NCBI RefSeq assembly: GCF_018224885.1
Contig: NZ_JAGTXB010000019.1
Span: forward strand, 1-64,000
Origin: Chitinophaga hostae
GTDB taxonomy: Bacteria; Bacteroidota; Bacteroidia; Chitinophagales; Chitinophagaceae
DNA length: 64,000 nt
Direction: 5' to 3'
Shown here: positions 9,327 through 18,183 of the stretch, piece after piece
Position numbering within the stretch: position 1 is the first letter of the stretch
Layout of the letters: each line of letters opens with the position of its first letter
The notes under the pieces: model-generated
The model's input: only the letters and a program-made list of their open reading frames with translations
Databases searched by the model: none
What the model was told of the DNA's origin: nothing
Translations under genes and position numbers: made by a program

Positions 9327-10961
9327 TCAATAACCGGGATTTTGCACGAGGTTATTATTTTTCTGTATTTCAGTTCTCGGTATAGGAAACAACGTTTTAT
9401 TAATGTTGTTGGTAACTGCATGCGATAACCACGATTTTTTGGTAAATACACCAAACCGGATCATATCCGTACGCCGGTGCCCTTCCTGGTCAAATTCCCA
9501 TCCCAGCTCATCTAAAAACCGTCCGTACCGGATATCTGCTCCGCCTTCATTGGTGAACTGGTTGTTTACCTTATCCTGCTGGCCATAGGCATAGCTACTG
9601 CCCAGCTGCAGTTGCGCACCGGTAACAATCGCCTTCGCAGGATCCGCTGCGAAACTTCGTTGTCTTACCTGGGTAACAATAGCGGCGGCAGCATTGGCAT
9701 CGCCGTTTCTCAGCAGCGATTCCGCTTTCATCATCAATACTTCTGCATACCGGAAAATCGGGTAATCATTGCTTAACCTGTTGGTAGCACCCATTTTTAT
9801 TTCAAATTTACCAAGGCGGAAACCATGTACGGACTCTCCTTTTTCCAGTCCGGGTAATTCATTTATAAAGGCCAGCGGTTTACCGGCAAAATCGCCCTGG
9901 GCTACATACAACATTTGTCCTGATGCGGTATATTGCTGCCCTTTGATCCAGTTACGCTGGTAACGCGCATCGGCCGGGTCAAAAGTGCTTAGAAACTGGG
10001 GGATACCGCAAATACCACCCCATGGCGTATTCTTAAGGTTGTAGGTGGCCTGGTTTTCCTGTTGCAATGTTTGCATATGAAGATCAAAAGCATTCCAGTT
10101 ATTTGTATAGTCTTCATCCATCGGTAACGCAAAAACAATTTCTTTCGAATTCTGATTCTCCGTTACAAACACATTTTTCTGTGCGCCCTCCAGTATATAG
10201 GCTTTGGAATTGATGACACTGTCGCAGGCGGCAACACATTCCACCCACTTGGTTGTTCCCGTATAAACACCGGCATTCAGGTACATTTTGGCAAGCAGTG
10301 TAAACGCAGCCCACTTGTTAAATTTACCGTAGGTAGCAGCATTGTTATCTGCGCTGAGAAAAGGGATATTATCCAATAACTCCTTTACAATAAAATTGTA
10401 TACTTCCAGCCTGGTATTTTGTTTGGGGAGAAAACCTACCGGCAGATCAAACTTTGTTACAATAGGAACATTGCCGTAAAAATCGCATAGGATGGCGTAG
10501 TAAGATGCCCGCACGACTTTCAGCTCAGCAAGCGTTGCTTCTTTTCCTTCCGCAATCTGGATAAGTCCGGATTCTATCTGGTAAATAATCCTGTTGCAGT
10601 TGGTAATACCTGCGTAGGTCCGTGACCAGGTTTGCTTCACCACATCGTCATCCGTGGTCCAGGTATGCTTATGTAATCTTTGATAAACACCATCATCAAA
10701 CCATCCCCACGGGCGCTTCGGGATCACCAGCTGGTCGGCTGAAACTTCCTGCGCGCGCCACAAGCCGTTCCAGTCGAGCAATATAAAACGCCACTGTGAA
10801 TAAGCCGCTCCTACCAGCGAAGGCAGGTCTGCCTTGGTAGGCTTAAATGAAGTGGATATGATGGCAGTATAAGGTGTGTCTTTTAATTTGGTACAGGCGG
10901 GCAAGGTAATGGTAACAGCAAGGATTACCACGAACGTATAAATGATGCTAAACTTTTTCAT
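9327..10961 (-). CDS. SusD/RagB-family nutrient-binding lipoprotein
   Basis: 544 residues with a lipoprotein signal ending LPAC near residue 23. SusD hallmarks include EVLMMKAESLLRNGDANAAA, the conserved late arginine-rich stretch EFDQEGHRRTDMIRFG, and the ending PIPRTEIQKNNNLVQNPGY. The helical TPR-type scaffold forms the surface-exposed lid over the SusC encoded just upstream (18-nt gap). It is the last gene of an ECF sigma-FecR-SusC-SusD operon and is followed by a strong terminator. No glycoside hydrolase accompanies it, so the ligand cannot be named. Confidence 0.95.
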   Translation of the reverse strand: MKKFSIIYTFVVILAVTITLPACTKLKDTPYTAIISTSFKPTKADLPSLVGAAYSQWRFILLDWNGLWRAQEVSADQLVIPKRPWGWFDDGVYQRLHKHTWTTDDDVVKQTWSRTYAGITNCNRIIYQIESGLIQIAEGKEATLAELKVVRASYYAILCDFYGNVPIVTKFDLPVGFLPKQNTRLEVYNFIVKELLDNIPFLSADNNAATYGKFNKWAAFTLLAKMYLNAGVYTGTTKWVECVAACDSVINSKAYILEGAQKNVFVTENQNSKEIVFALPMDEDYTNNWNAFDLHMQTLQQENQATYNLKNTPWGGICGIPQFLSTFDPADARYQRNWIKGQQYTASGQMLYVAQGDFAGKPLAFINELPGLEKGESVHGFRLGKFEIKMGATNRLSNDYPIFRYAEVLMMKAESLLRNGDANAAAAIVTQVRQRSFAADPAKAIVTGAQLQLGSSYAYGQQDKVNNQFTNEGGADIRYGRFLDELGWEFDQEGHRRTDMIRFGVFTKKSWLSHAVTNNINKTLFPIPRTEIQKNNNLVQNPGY

Positions 10962-10979
10962 CAGCTAATATTTTCAATG

Positions 10980-13900
10980 TTAAAAATTCAGATTCACACC
11001 TACGGTAAATGAACGTGTAGTCGGATACTTGTCCCGGTCATCCATGCCAGGACTCAGTCCCATACGGTTTACTTCCGGATCCAGCCCTTTGTACTTTGTA
11101 ATGATAAACGTATTCAGAGAGGATGCGTAGACACGCGCCCCCTTTATGCTTTTACTTTTTATGTGTTTAAATGTGTAGCCTAAAGTGATATTATCCACCT
11201 TCCAGAAATCCCCGTTTTCCACATAATAGCTGTTAAACTCCAGCGCATTTACCTTCAGCGCTGTTTTCCCAAACACCGGATCATAGGCGGATTTCAAAAT
11301 ATTATAGTTCTGAATAGCCGGGTTCTCCATATACATTCTCTGGGAGTTGATGATCTGGTAACCAAATGCACCTCTCATAGTGATACCCAGATCAAAATCT
11401 CCATAGGAAAAATTATTGTTCCAGCCTGCATAGTATTTCGGCAACCCGTTACCGATCACTTTCTTGTCTTCAAAACTATGCGCAAAATCATCGTACTTAA
11501 CGGCCTTTCCGTCTCTTCCTTCATAAATCCACTTGCCGTTATCATCGATGTCAATTACTTTGTATCCGTAGAAATCACCAATCCCTTTACCAATGGTCAC
11601 GATATTCGTAAACGTTTGTATGGGCACACCTGCGCCGCCGGTAGTGAAGTAAGGCGTGGTAGTTTGATACAGTTCATTCGAAAGACTGATCAGTTTATTG
11701 GAGTTGGTAGAGAAGTTCACGCTGGTATTCCAGACAAAATCCTTTGATTTTACCGGCACAAAATTCAACATGATCTCTATTCCTTTGTTCTCCATCTTTC
11801 CCACGTTGGCCGTTGTGCTGGGGTAAAGATTGGGCGGACTTGGCACGGCGTAGTTATACAGCAAGCCTGAAATGCGGCGGTTATACACATCTATGCTACC
11901 GCTTACTCTTCCCTTCATCAAACTGAAATCCAAACCGATGTTAGCTTCGCCTTTTTCTTCCCACCTGATAAATGGGTTACCATTGGTGGCAGGAACCAAT
12001 ATCCTTGTCCACTTGCCGTTTGTATACACATAATCGCCGTAGGTGATGAGCGGTTGACTGAGGAATCCATCCTGTGGCGGATTTCCTGTGATACCATATC
12101 CGGCGCGCAGTTTCAGGTCATCAAATAAATCCTGGCCTTTCATAAAACTTTCATTGGAAATTCTCCAGCCGCCTGAAACAGCCCAGAAATTACCCCAGGG
12201 ACTCTTGGCGCCATATAGCTGACTGGCCCCTTCACGCCTCAAACTCGCCATCAGCAGGTATTTATCATCATAGCTGTAATTCAATCTTCCAAAAAAGCTG
12301 ATCAGGTTTGTTTCCGTTTTATTGCTGCTCATATTGGCCAGCTTATTCTTTATACCTTCTCCCAGTCCAAGGTTATTATATCCGAAAACATCTGTCGGAA
12401 AATCCTGGTTATCGGAATACATACCGGAAGAGGTATTCTCCTGGTAACCATAACCACCCAGCAATACGACCTGGTGCTTCCTGAAAGACCTGGAGTATTC
12501 CGCTGTCCACTCTGTGAGCCGGTCTATAGACAGGTCTGCGCTTACGGAGGCAAAACCGTTTAAACCGCTTTTAATGGTTGAAATATGTTTTTTACTTTCT
12601 GAATAACCCTTGTTGGCATTAAACCGCGCATAGGAAAACAGTGCGGATAATTTTAAATTATTAATGGGCCTGTAGGTAAGGGTGGCATTCATACGGGAGT
12701 TTACATTTTTTGCTTCGCCATCGCTTTCATACAAAAGGGCCAACGGATTTTCGTAATCAAAGTTGCCGGTTTGCTCATAAAAATCGCCGTTGGCATTGCG
12801 CACCGGTTCTGTAGGATTGCGGATCACCGTTTGCCGGTAGATCCATCCGTTAAAACTGTTATCTCCGTTATTATTTCTTGTGTAATTATTTGTTTGATTT
12901 AAGATGCCGATGTTCAGTTTCAGTTTATCATCAAACATGCTGTGGTTCACGTCAATCCTGCCGGTAAAGGTGTTGTTATCACTCTTTCTGAAAATGCCCT
13001 GCAATGCCCGGTAGTTGGCAGATACCAGGTAATTGGTTTTGTCGTTGCCCCCCCTGATCGTGAGATTATGTACCTGTGTCAGCGGCGTGCGGGTGGCTTC
13101 CTTTAACCAGTCGGTGTTACTGCCTGCATCCCATGCGGCCAGCCTTGTTCCTGCCTTGATCTGATCACGGTAATCCTGTGCGGTGAGCATGTCAAGCTTT
13201 TTTGAAATCACCTGGGTGGTAGCATAGCCGCTATAATCAACGTTGTTGGTAAAACTGCCCTTTGCTCTTTTGGTAGTGATGATGATTACACCATTTGAAC
13301 CGCGAACACCATAAATGGCGGCGGAGGAACCATCCTTCAATACATCCATGGAAGCGATATCTTCGGGCGCCACTGTTTTAAGGTCGCCGGGAATCCCATC
13401 AATAATTACCAGCGGGTTAGCGTTAGCGCCATATAAAGTAGTGTTACCTCTCAACAAAATTTGTGTTCCGTCGGTAGGGTTACCACTGGGTGAGGCAATC
13501 GTTAAGCCGGCTACTTTGCCCTGGAGTAATTGTCCGGCGTCGAGTACGGGTCCCTTCACGAAATTATCTGCCTTCACGGTTGCTACTGCACTGGTTACAT
13601 CCGCTCTTCTTTGTGTGCCATAACCAATTACCACCGCTTCCTGCAGGTTGGCTACTGTTAGCTTCATCACCACATTTATAGCTGTTTTACCGGATACAGG
13701 CAACTCCTGGTCCTGGTATCCAACATAGGAAAACAGCAATATTGCGGCTTCATCATCGATGGTCAGTGAATATTGTCCGTCCACGCCGGTGGAGGTGCCG
13801 GTATGCCCGTTTTTTACTTTTACGCTTACGCCGATCAACGGTTCGCCTTTGTCATCAGTAACTTTACCTTTGACGGTTATTTGCTGAAAGTCTTTAGTGC

Positions 13901-14297
13901 CGACATATATATCCTGCGGAGCTGCTTTGGCTGCTTTTTCCGTTACAATGATCAACCGGTCTTTTTCCAGGTAGTCCAGGTTAGTATCTTTAAATATCCT
14001 GGACAGCACGGCAGCTACGGATAATGATTCCCCTGTAACGGATATATTGCTGTATTTAGCCACCAGCTTATCGTTATATACAAAACCCAAACCGCTTTTC
14101 TTTTCAATGATGGCCAGCACATCTGCCAGTAACCTGTTTTCTACATGCACATTAATCTTTATCTCCCTGGCCGCCTGACCAGAGGAAGTACCGGCCAGCA
14201 ATACCTGGGTACCCAATATTGTCAATAAAAACAGTCTGCAACTGATGCCCATCATTCTCTGAATGGCATAGAGATAATACCAAATGATCTTTTTCAT
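10980..14297 (-). CDS. SusC-family TonB-dependent transporter with STN signalling domain
   Basis: 1105 residues. After a signal peptide, residues about 45-125 form an STN (secretin/TonB N-terminal) domain (INVHVENRLLADVLAIIEKK and LIIVTEK), the part that touches FecR in the periplasm. Then come a carboxypeptidase-regulatory-like domain (GKVTDDKGEPLIGVSVKVKN), the segment AVVIGYGTQRR, a plug (ILLRGNTTLYGANANPLVII) and a beta-barrel ending VGVNLNF. STN-bearing SusCs act as both transporter and signal sender to an anti-sigma factor. The upstream neighbours are a FecR and an ECF sigma factor, so this is a complete trans-envelope signalling set. Confidence 0.95.
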   Translation of the reverse strand: MKKIIWYYLYAIQRMMGISCRLFLLTILGTQVLLAGTSSGQAAREIKINVHVENRLLADVLAIIEKKSGLGFVYNDKLVAKYSNISVTGESLSVAAVLSRIFKDTNLDYLEKDRLIIVTEKAAKAAPQDIYVGTKDFQQITVKGKVTDDKGEPLIGVSVKVKNGHTGTSTGVDGQYSLTIDDEAAILLFSYVGYQDQELPVSGKTAINVVMKLTVANLQEAVVIGYGTQRRADVTSAVATVKADNFVKGPVLDAGQLLQGKVAGLTIASPSGNPTDGTQILLRGNTTLYGANANPLVIIDGIPGDLKTVAPEDIASMDVLKDGSSAAIYGVRGSNGVIIITTKRAKGSFTNNVDYSGYATTQVISKKLDMLTAQDYRDQIKAGTRLAAWDAGSNTDWLKEATRTPLTQVHNLTIRGGNDKTNYLVSANYRALQGIFRKSDNNTFTGRIDVNHSMFDDKLKLNIGILNQTNNYTRNNNGDNSFNGWIYRQTVIRNPTEPVRNANGDFYEQTGNFDYENPLALLYESDGEAKNVNSRMNATLTYRPINNLKLSALFSYARFNANKGYSESKKHISTIKSGLNGFASVSADLSIDRLTEWTAEYSRSFRKHQVVLLGGYGYQENTSSGMYSDNQDFPTDVFGYNNLGLGEGIKNKLANMSSNKTETNLISFFGRLNYSYDDKYLLMASLRREGASQLYGAKSPWGNFWAVSGGWRISNESFMKGQDLFDDLKLRAGYGITGNPPQDGFLSQPLITYGDYVYTNGKWTRILVPATNGNPFIRWEEKGEANIGLDFSLMKGRVSGSIDVYNRRISGLLYNYAVPSPPNLYPSTTANVGKMENKGIEIMLNFVPVKSKDFVWNTSVNFSTNSNKLISLSNELYQTTTPYFTTGGAGVPIQTFTNIVTIGKGIGDFYGYKVIDIDDNGKWIYEGRDGKAVKYDDFAHSFEDKKVIGNGLPKYYAGWNNNFSYGDFDLGITMRGAFGYQIINSQRMYMENPAIQNYNILKSAYDPVFGKTALKVNALEFNSYYVENGDFWKVDNITLGYTFKHIKSKSIKGARVYASSLNTFIITKYKGLDPEVNRMGLSPGMDDRDKYPTTRSFTVGVNLNF

Positions 14298-14415
14298 ACA
14301 TTTGAATGCTTTGGTTAAATAAAACGGCTTGCTTATTTTTAAACGCTGCTGATCCGGTCATGCATAAGAAACGTGGATGGACCGGTCTTTATATCCTGCG
14401 GATAGCTGTTGTATA

Positions 14416-15360
14416 TCAGAACAGTACCACATTATTTTTTATGGAATAGGTCAGTCCATTCGCTTTGGCAATAGCGAAAAGGATTTTATCTAATGAATCA
14501 GTGGCCTCAAAGTTGGCGGTGAAGCGGATTTCCCTGCTGCCGGGCGTTTTAAATCCGATCTTCACATTAAAGCGGTTTTGTAAAATCAGCGCAACATTTG
14601 CCAGTGTCTCATTTCTGAATTGAAATCTTCCCTGCACCCAGCTAATACTTTCATCCGCGTTCACGTGATTTTTAGCCTGTTGTCCGGTAGTGGTGTTAAC
14701 GGTTACCTGCTCATCCGGCAACAGTACCACCGGTGTTTGCCCGGAGGCTCCGTTTACCGCAACGCTGCCGCGTATTACCGTCACCTTCACCGCTTCAAAT
14801 GACTGGTACGCCTGTACGTTAAAGGCCGTGCCCAATACCCGTGTATGCGTTCCCGTTGTAGCTACCACAAAAGGGACTTTATCGTTGGGCTGTATATCAA
14901 AAAAGGCCTCTCCATCGAGCAGGGTTACTTCCCTGGTGTGGCGGTCAAATTTCACCCGGTACCTTAGTGTGGAGCCGGCGTTCAGTATTACCGTGGAGCC
15001 ATCGCTTAATGTCAGCTTCTTCCGCTCTCCCTTTGGCGCCACCACAACTGCATACTGAATGGCAGCTGAACCGTGGATGAAATAGGCGCGCTTGTAGTAG
15101 CAAAATGCCAGTACAAACGATACCAGCATCACCGCAGCTGCCATCTTCATTATAACCGGGAATCGTATCCATCCTTCCTGTCGTATCTGCCTGTCTATTT
15201 TCTGTTTGATGCTATGCAGCTTTCTGTCCCTGTCGTATACTTCCGTGTCTCCTTCAGCGGCAAGCCTGTCAAATCCTGCCTCCAGCTGCCGTTCTTCTTC
15301 AGGGGTGCATTCCCCTCTTAAATAACGATCCAGCAGGCGCTTAAGGTCATTTTCTTTCAT
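14416..15360 (-). CDS. FecR-family anti-sigma factor (partner of sigma at 15497)
   Basis: 314 residues from ATG 15360 (a TTG two codons upstream is also open). The cytosolic N-terminal part (LLDRYLRGECTPEEERQLEA) would hold the sigma factor. A single membrane segment (VIMKMAAAVMLVSFVLAFCY) follows, then a periplasmic FecR domain (LSDGSTVILNAGSTLRY, ATTGTHTRVLGTAFNVQAY) and a C-terminal DUF4974-type domain ending NGLTYSIKNNVVLF. It lies between the sigma gene (136-nt gap) and the STN-SusC gene (118-nt gap). The gaps are rather wide for an operon, so an internal promoter before susC is possible. Confidence 0.93.
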   Translation of the reverse strand: MKENDLKRLLDRYLRGECTPEEERQLEAGFDRLAAEGDTEVYDRDRKLHSIKQKIDRQIRQEGWIRFPVIMKMAAAVMLVSFVLAFCYYKRAYFIHGSAAIQYAVVVAPKGERKKLTLSDGSTVILNAGSTLRYRVKFDRHTREVTLLDGEAFFDIQPNDKVPFVVATTGTHTRVLGTAFNVQAYQSFEAVKVTVIRGSVAVNGASGQTPVVLLPDEQVTVNTTTGQQAKNHVNADESISWVQGRFQFRNETLANVALILQNRFNVKIGFKTPGSREIRFTANFEATDSLDKILFAIAKANGLTYSIKNNVVLF

Positions 15361-15496
15361 CAGCAATTATTTGAAATGCGGGACATTATACCAGCTGCGT
15401 ATTCATATCAGTGATGCGAAATTTAAGGCAGCTATTAAGGAAGTGTTCAAAAATAAACGGTGGTAGTAGATGGAATAAAAAAATTTCAGGATTTTT

Positions 15497-16051
15497 TTAG
15501 CCTTGCAGTCTTACGTGAAGAAACTTCAGTGCATTACTAATCTGTTTCTTCACCGTTTTATCGGAGATATTTAATTTATGGGCAATTTCTTTATAGGAGA
15601 GTTCTTCTTTCCTGCTTAAAATAAATACCTGCCGCATTTTCAAGGGCAGTTTATCTACTTCCCTGTTCAGCAGTTTGGTCAGCTCATTGGCCGCCAGTTG
15701 CCGTTCAAACAGGTCGTCTTCTTCGTTGATGAGCAGGCGCCACGATGCTCTGAAGTTGTTCTTTTTTATTTCGTTACGTATATACCTGAATCCCCCGTAG
15801 CGCACACAGGAAAACAGGTAGGTACTGAGTGATTCAATGCCATCCGGGTTGTTACGGCGCTTCCATAATGAAACAAATATCTCCTGCAGGATATCTTCTG
15901 CCTCCGCGGTGTCCTTAATTGCTTTTACCAGGTAACAGTACAACCGCTCCCAATATCTCGCGTAAATCACATCAAATGCTTCCCTGTTATCTTCTTTCAG
16001 CAAATTTAAAAGAACATCGTCTGCAAATTGTTGAAGATGCACATCATTCAT
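15497..16051 (-). CDS. RNA polymerase ECF-type sigma factor
   Basis: 184 residues. Region 2 is visible as FDVIYARYWERLYCYLVKAI and AEDILQEIFVSLWKRR. Region 4 is visible as LPLKMRQVFILSRKEELSYK followed by KLNISDKTVKKQISNALKFL, the helix-turn-helix that reads the -35 box. Length and architecture match the Bacteroidetes ECF factors paired with FecR. It is the first gene of the leftward sigma-FecR-SusC-SusD operon and faces a second, unrelated-looking ECF gene across a 365-nt gap. Confidence 0.94.
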   Translation of the reverse strand: MNDVHLQQFADDVLLNLLKEDNREAFDVIYARYWERLYCYLVKAIKDTAEAEDILQEIFVSLWKRRNNPDGIESLSTYLFSCVRYGGFRYIRNEIKKNNFRASWRLLINEEDDLFERQLAANELTKLLNREVDKLPLKMRQVFILSRKEELSYKEIAHKLNISDKTVKKQISNALKFLHVRLQG

Positions 16052-16416
16052 ATGTGGAAAATTAACATAAACGTGAAACCGGCCCCGGAACTGACTTACC
16101 TGCGGCTCGTAACTAATAACATAGTGAATCTGAAAACCCGATTAATAATTGTCTAATATACAATTAAAATTAATCAGCGGATCTTTTTGGTAATATTTTT
16201 TTAATACAGCTACCTTCGGCAGGCATAACCGGCTGCCCATTACTGCCCGGAGCCGGTAACCGGTATAAAAAACAGGGAGCCGGAACATTGTATATACATG
16301 CATTCCTCTCCGCGCAGTGATAATCATTATTTAATATCTGCCGGCAGCTATTTTATGGGTTCGGTTGTATTTTTGTTTGTCGGGAAATTACTATCGGTAA
16401 ATAAATAAACACAGCA
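16052..16416. promoter_or_regulatory. Divergent control region between two ECF sigma genes
   Basis: 365 nt without a convincing gene, lying between two oppositely directed ECF sigma genes. It must hold both promoters. The only match I see to the Bacteroidetes -7 consensus TAnnTTTG is TATTTTTG at 16368-16375, correctly oriented for the rightward sigma gene and 42 nt before its start. I found no equally good box for the leftward gene and no operator-like palindrome. Short open frames inside the gap have no protein character. Confidence 0.55.
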
Positions 16417-16980
16417 TTGACTTCCTTTCTGAACTCGGTTGACGTGGCGGCATTTGATGCCATCTATCATCAATATCATCATGCAGTATTTAAGAATATC
16501 TGCCTGCTGGTGGAGCAGCACGATGTGGCGGAAGATATCCTGCAGGAAGTATTTCTCGCCTTCTGGAACAGCCGGCACCAGTTGGATCTCGCACAGGGAG
16601 CAGGTAACTGGCTGTTTGTGGTAAGCTATCATAAATCATTACAATACCTGAAAAAGACAGCTGCCGAAAAATCAAAACTGGCCGTATACCCCGCTATCCG
16701 GGAAATGATGGAAGATGACAATGCCGTACTCCGGGAAAGCAGGCTCGCACTGATCAACGAAGCCATTAACCTCCTTTCCCCCGGTAAAAAGAAAGTATTC
16801 CAGTTATGCCGGCTGGAAGGTAAAACCGCCGCTGAGGCCGCCCGCATCCTGGGCATTTCACATCATACCGTAAAAGAATACCTGCAGGCCTCCTCCAAAT
16901 CCATACGCGCCTACATCGCCTCCAACCAGGCCACTGTACCAGTGGTCGGAACACTCTTCCTCACCATTTACCTGCAATAA
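16417..16980 (+). CDS. RNA polymerase ECF-type sigma factor with TTG start and hydrophobic tail
   Basis: 187 residues. Region 2: FDAIYHQYHHAVFKNICLLV and AEDILQEVFLAFWNSRHQ. Region 4: LSPGKKKVFQLCRLEGKTAA followed by ILGISHHTVKEYLQASSKSI. An in-frame stop (16402-16404) lies just upstream and there is no ATG before the conserved region, so translation most likely starts at TTG 16417. The C-terminus ends in a hydrophobic stretch (VVGTLFLTIYL), absent from the neighbouring sigma factor. It heads the rightward operon with FecR, SusC and SusD. Confidence 0.92.
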   Translation: MTSFLNSVDVAAFDAIYHQYHHAVFKNICLLVEQHDVAEDILQEVFLAFWNSRHQLDLAQGAGNWLFVVSYHKSLQYLKKTAAEKSKLAVYPAIREMMEDDNAVLRESRLALINEAINLLSPGKKKVFQLCRLEGKTAAEAARILGISHHTVKEYLQASSKSIRAYIASNQATVPVVGTLFLTIYLQ

Positions 16981-17063
16981 ATAGCGCCATTTTTGTTAAC
17001 AATTCCGTAACCTTCACCGCCCCCCTCTTTTTACCCCTCCGCTGCTTTTTATAACTGAACAAC

Positions 17064-18086
17064 ATGAAACAGATCATCGCACTGATACAGAAAATCAAAG
17101 ACGGCAGCGCCACCGCTTCCGATGTGGCATTACTGGAGAATATGCTGGCACAGGAAGAAGATGCTGCCCTGCGGCAATCGCTGCAGGAAACCTTTGACCG
17201 TACCGTAGCCTCGGGCGAGCAGGTACTGACACCGGAAAAAACAGCGTCTATACTAAAGCAGCTTCACCACAAAATGACGCCGCAGGAAATACCGGCACGT
17301 CATCGTATCGGTAAACTGCTCCCCTACGCGGCGGCAGTGGCAGGATTGCTCCTGCTCGCAGGCATGACCATGATGTACCATTATACCCTGCCCAAACAAG
17401 GGCGCAACAACATCGCGAAAGCAACTCCTCAGCTGAAGTTTATCCGGAATACTACCGGCAAGGCAGTGATGATCACTTTGCCGGAAGGCTCAGCGGTAAC
17501 CATGGAAGCCGGCGCCACACTCCGGTATGCGGATAGCGCGCTGCGTAATGTTACGCTGCAGGGCAAAGCGCTCTTCGAGGTAAAAGCTAATACCAACAAC
17601 CCGTTTACGGTAAATGCCGGCAACATCGAGAGTATCGCATTGGGTACCCGGTTTACCGTAGATGCACAACAGCCACAGGCCGTTACCGTAAAACTGGAAA
17701 CAGGTAAGGTGCGCGTGCACGCAAAAGATGGCACTACCAAAGAAGATATTTATTTATTACCCGGCGAAACAGTTCATTTCGATCATGCCATACATCAATA
17801 CGCTATTGAAAAAGCGGCTGCGGATAATACCGGCAAAAACGCCGGCGCAACACATGCCGTACTGATGACATTCAACAATGCACCGCTGGATAGCGTGTTG
17901 AACAAACTGGCAACAGTTTTCCATACCGGCATCCGGTATGAACACAGCGATGTGGATGGCGCTTATTTCACCGGCCAGGTATTAAAAACAGATTCCCTGC
18001 GGAATATCCTGGAAGTTATTTGTCAGCTGAACAACCTGGAACTTGCGCAGGAAGCGGAAACAATGTTGATCAGGAAGACCAGGTAA
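17064..18086 (+). CDS. FecR-family anti-sigma factor (partner of sigma at 16417)
   Basis: 340 residues. A cytosolic N-terminal segment (ALIQKIKDGSATASDVALLE) is followed by one membrane helix (LLPYAAAVAGLLLLAGMTMM, about residues 88-107). The periplasmic FecR domain has LPEGSAVTMEAGATLRYADS and IALGTRFTVDAQ, and a C-terminal DUF4974-type domain carries NNAPLDSVLNKLATVF. It would hold the ECF factor until a signal arrives from an outer membrane transporter. The gene follows the sigma gene after 83 nt and precedes a SusC that, unusually, shows no STN domain to talk to it. Confidence 0.93.
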   Translation: MKQIIALIQKIKDGSATASDVALLENMLAQEEDAALRQSLQETFDRTVASGEQVLTPEKTASILKQLHHKMTPQEIPARHRIGKLLPYAAAVAGLLLLAGMTMMYHYTLPKQGRNNIAKATPQLKFIRNTTGKAVMITLPEGSAVTMEAGATLRYADSALRNVTLQGKALFEVKANTNNPFTVNAGNIESIALGTRFTVDAQQPQAVTVKLETGKVRVHAKDGTTKEDIYLLPGETVHFDHAIHQYAIEKAAADNTGKNAGATHAVLMTFNNAPLDSVLNKLATVFHTGIRYEHSDVDGAYFTGQVLKTDSLRNILEVICQLNNLELAQEAETMLIRKTR

Positions 18087-18183
18087 AATCATTCATCTAC
18101 CGTTATATAATATTTAAACGCCTGCACCATGTGCACGTGGAGGGCTATCTATTTTTTAAACTTTAACTAACACTTGTTAAAAA

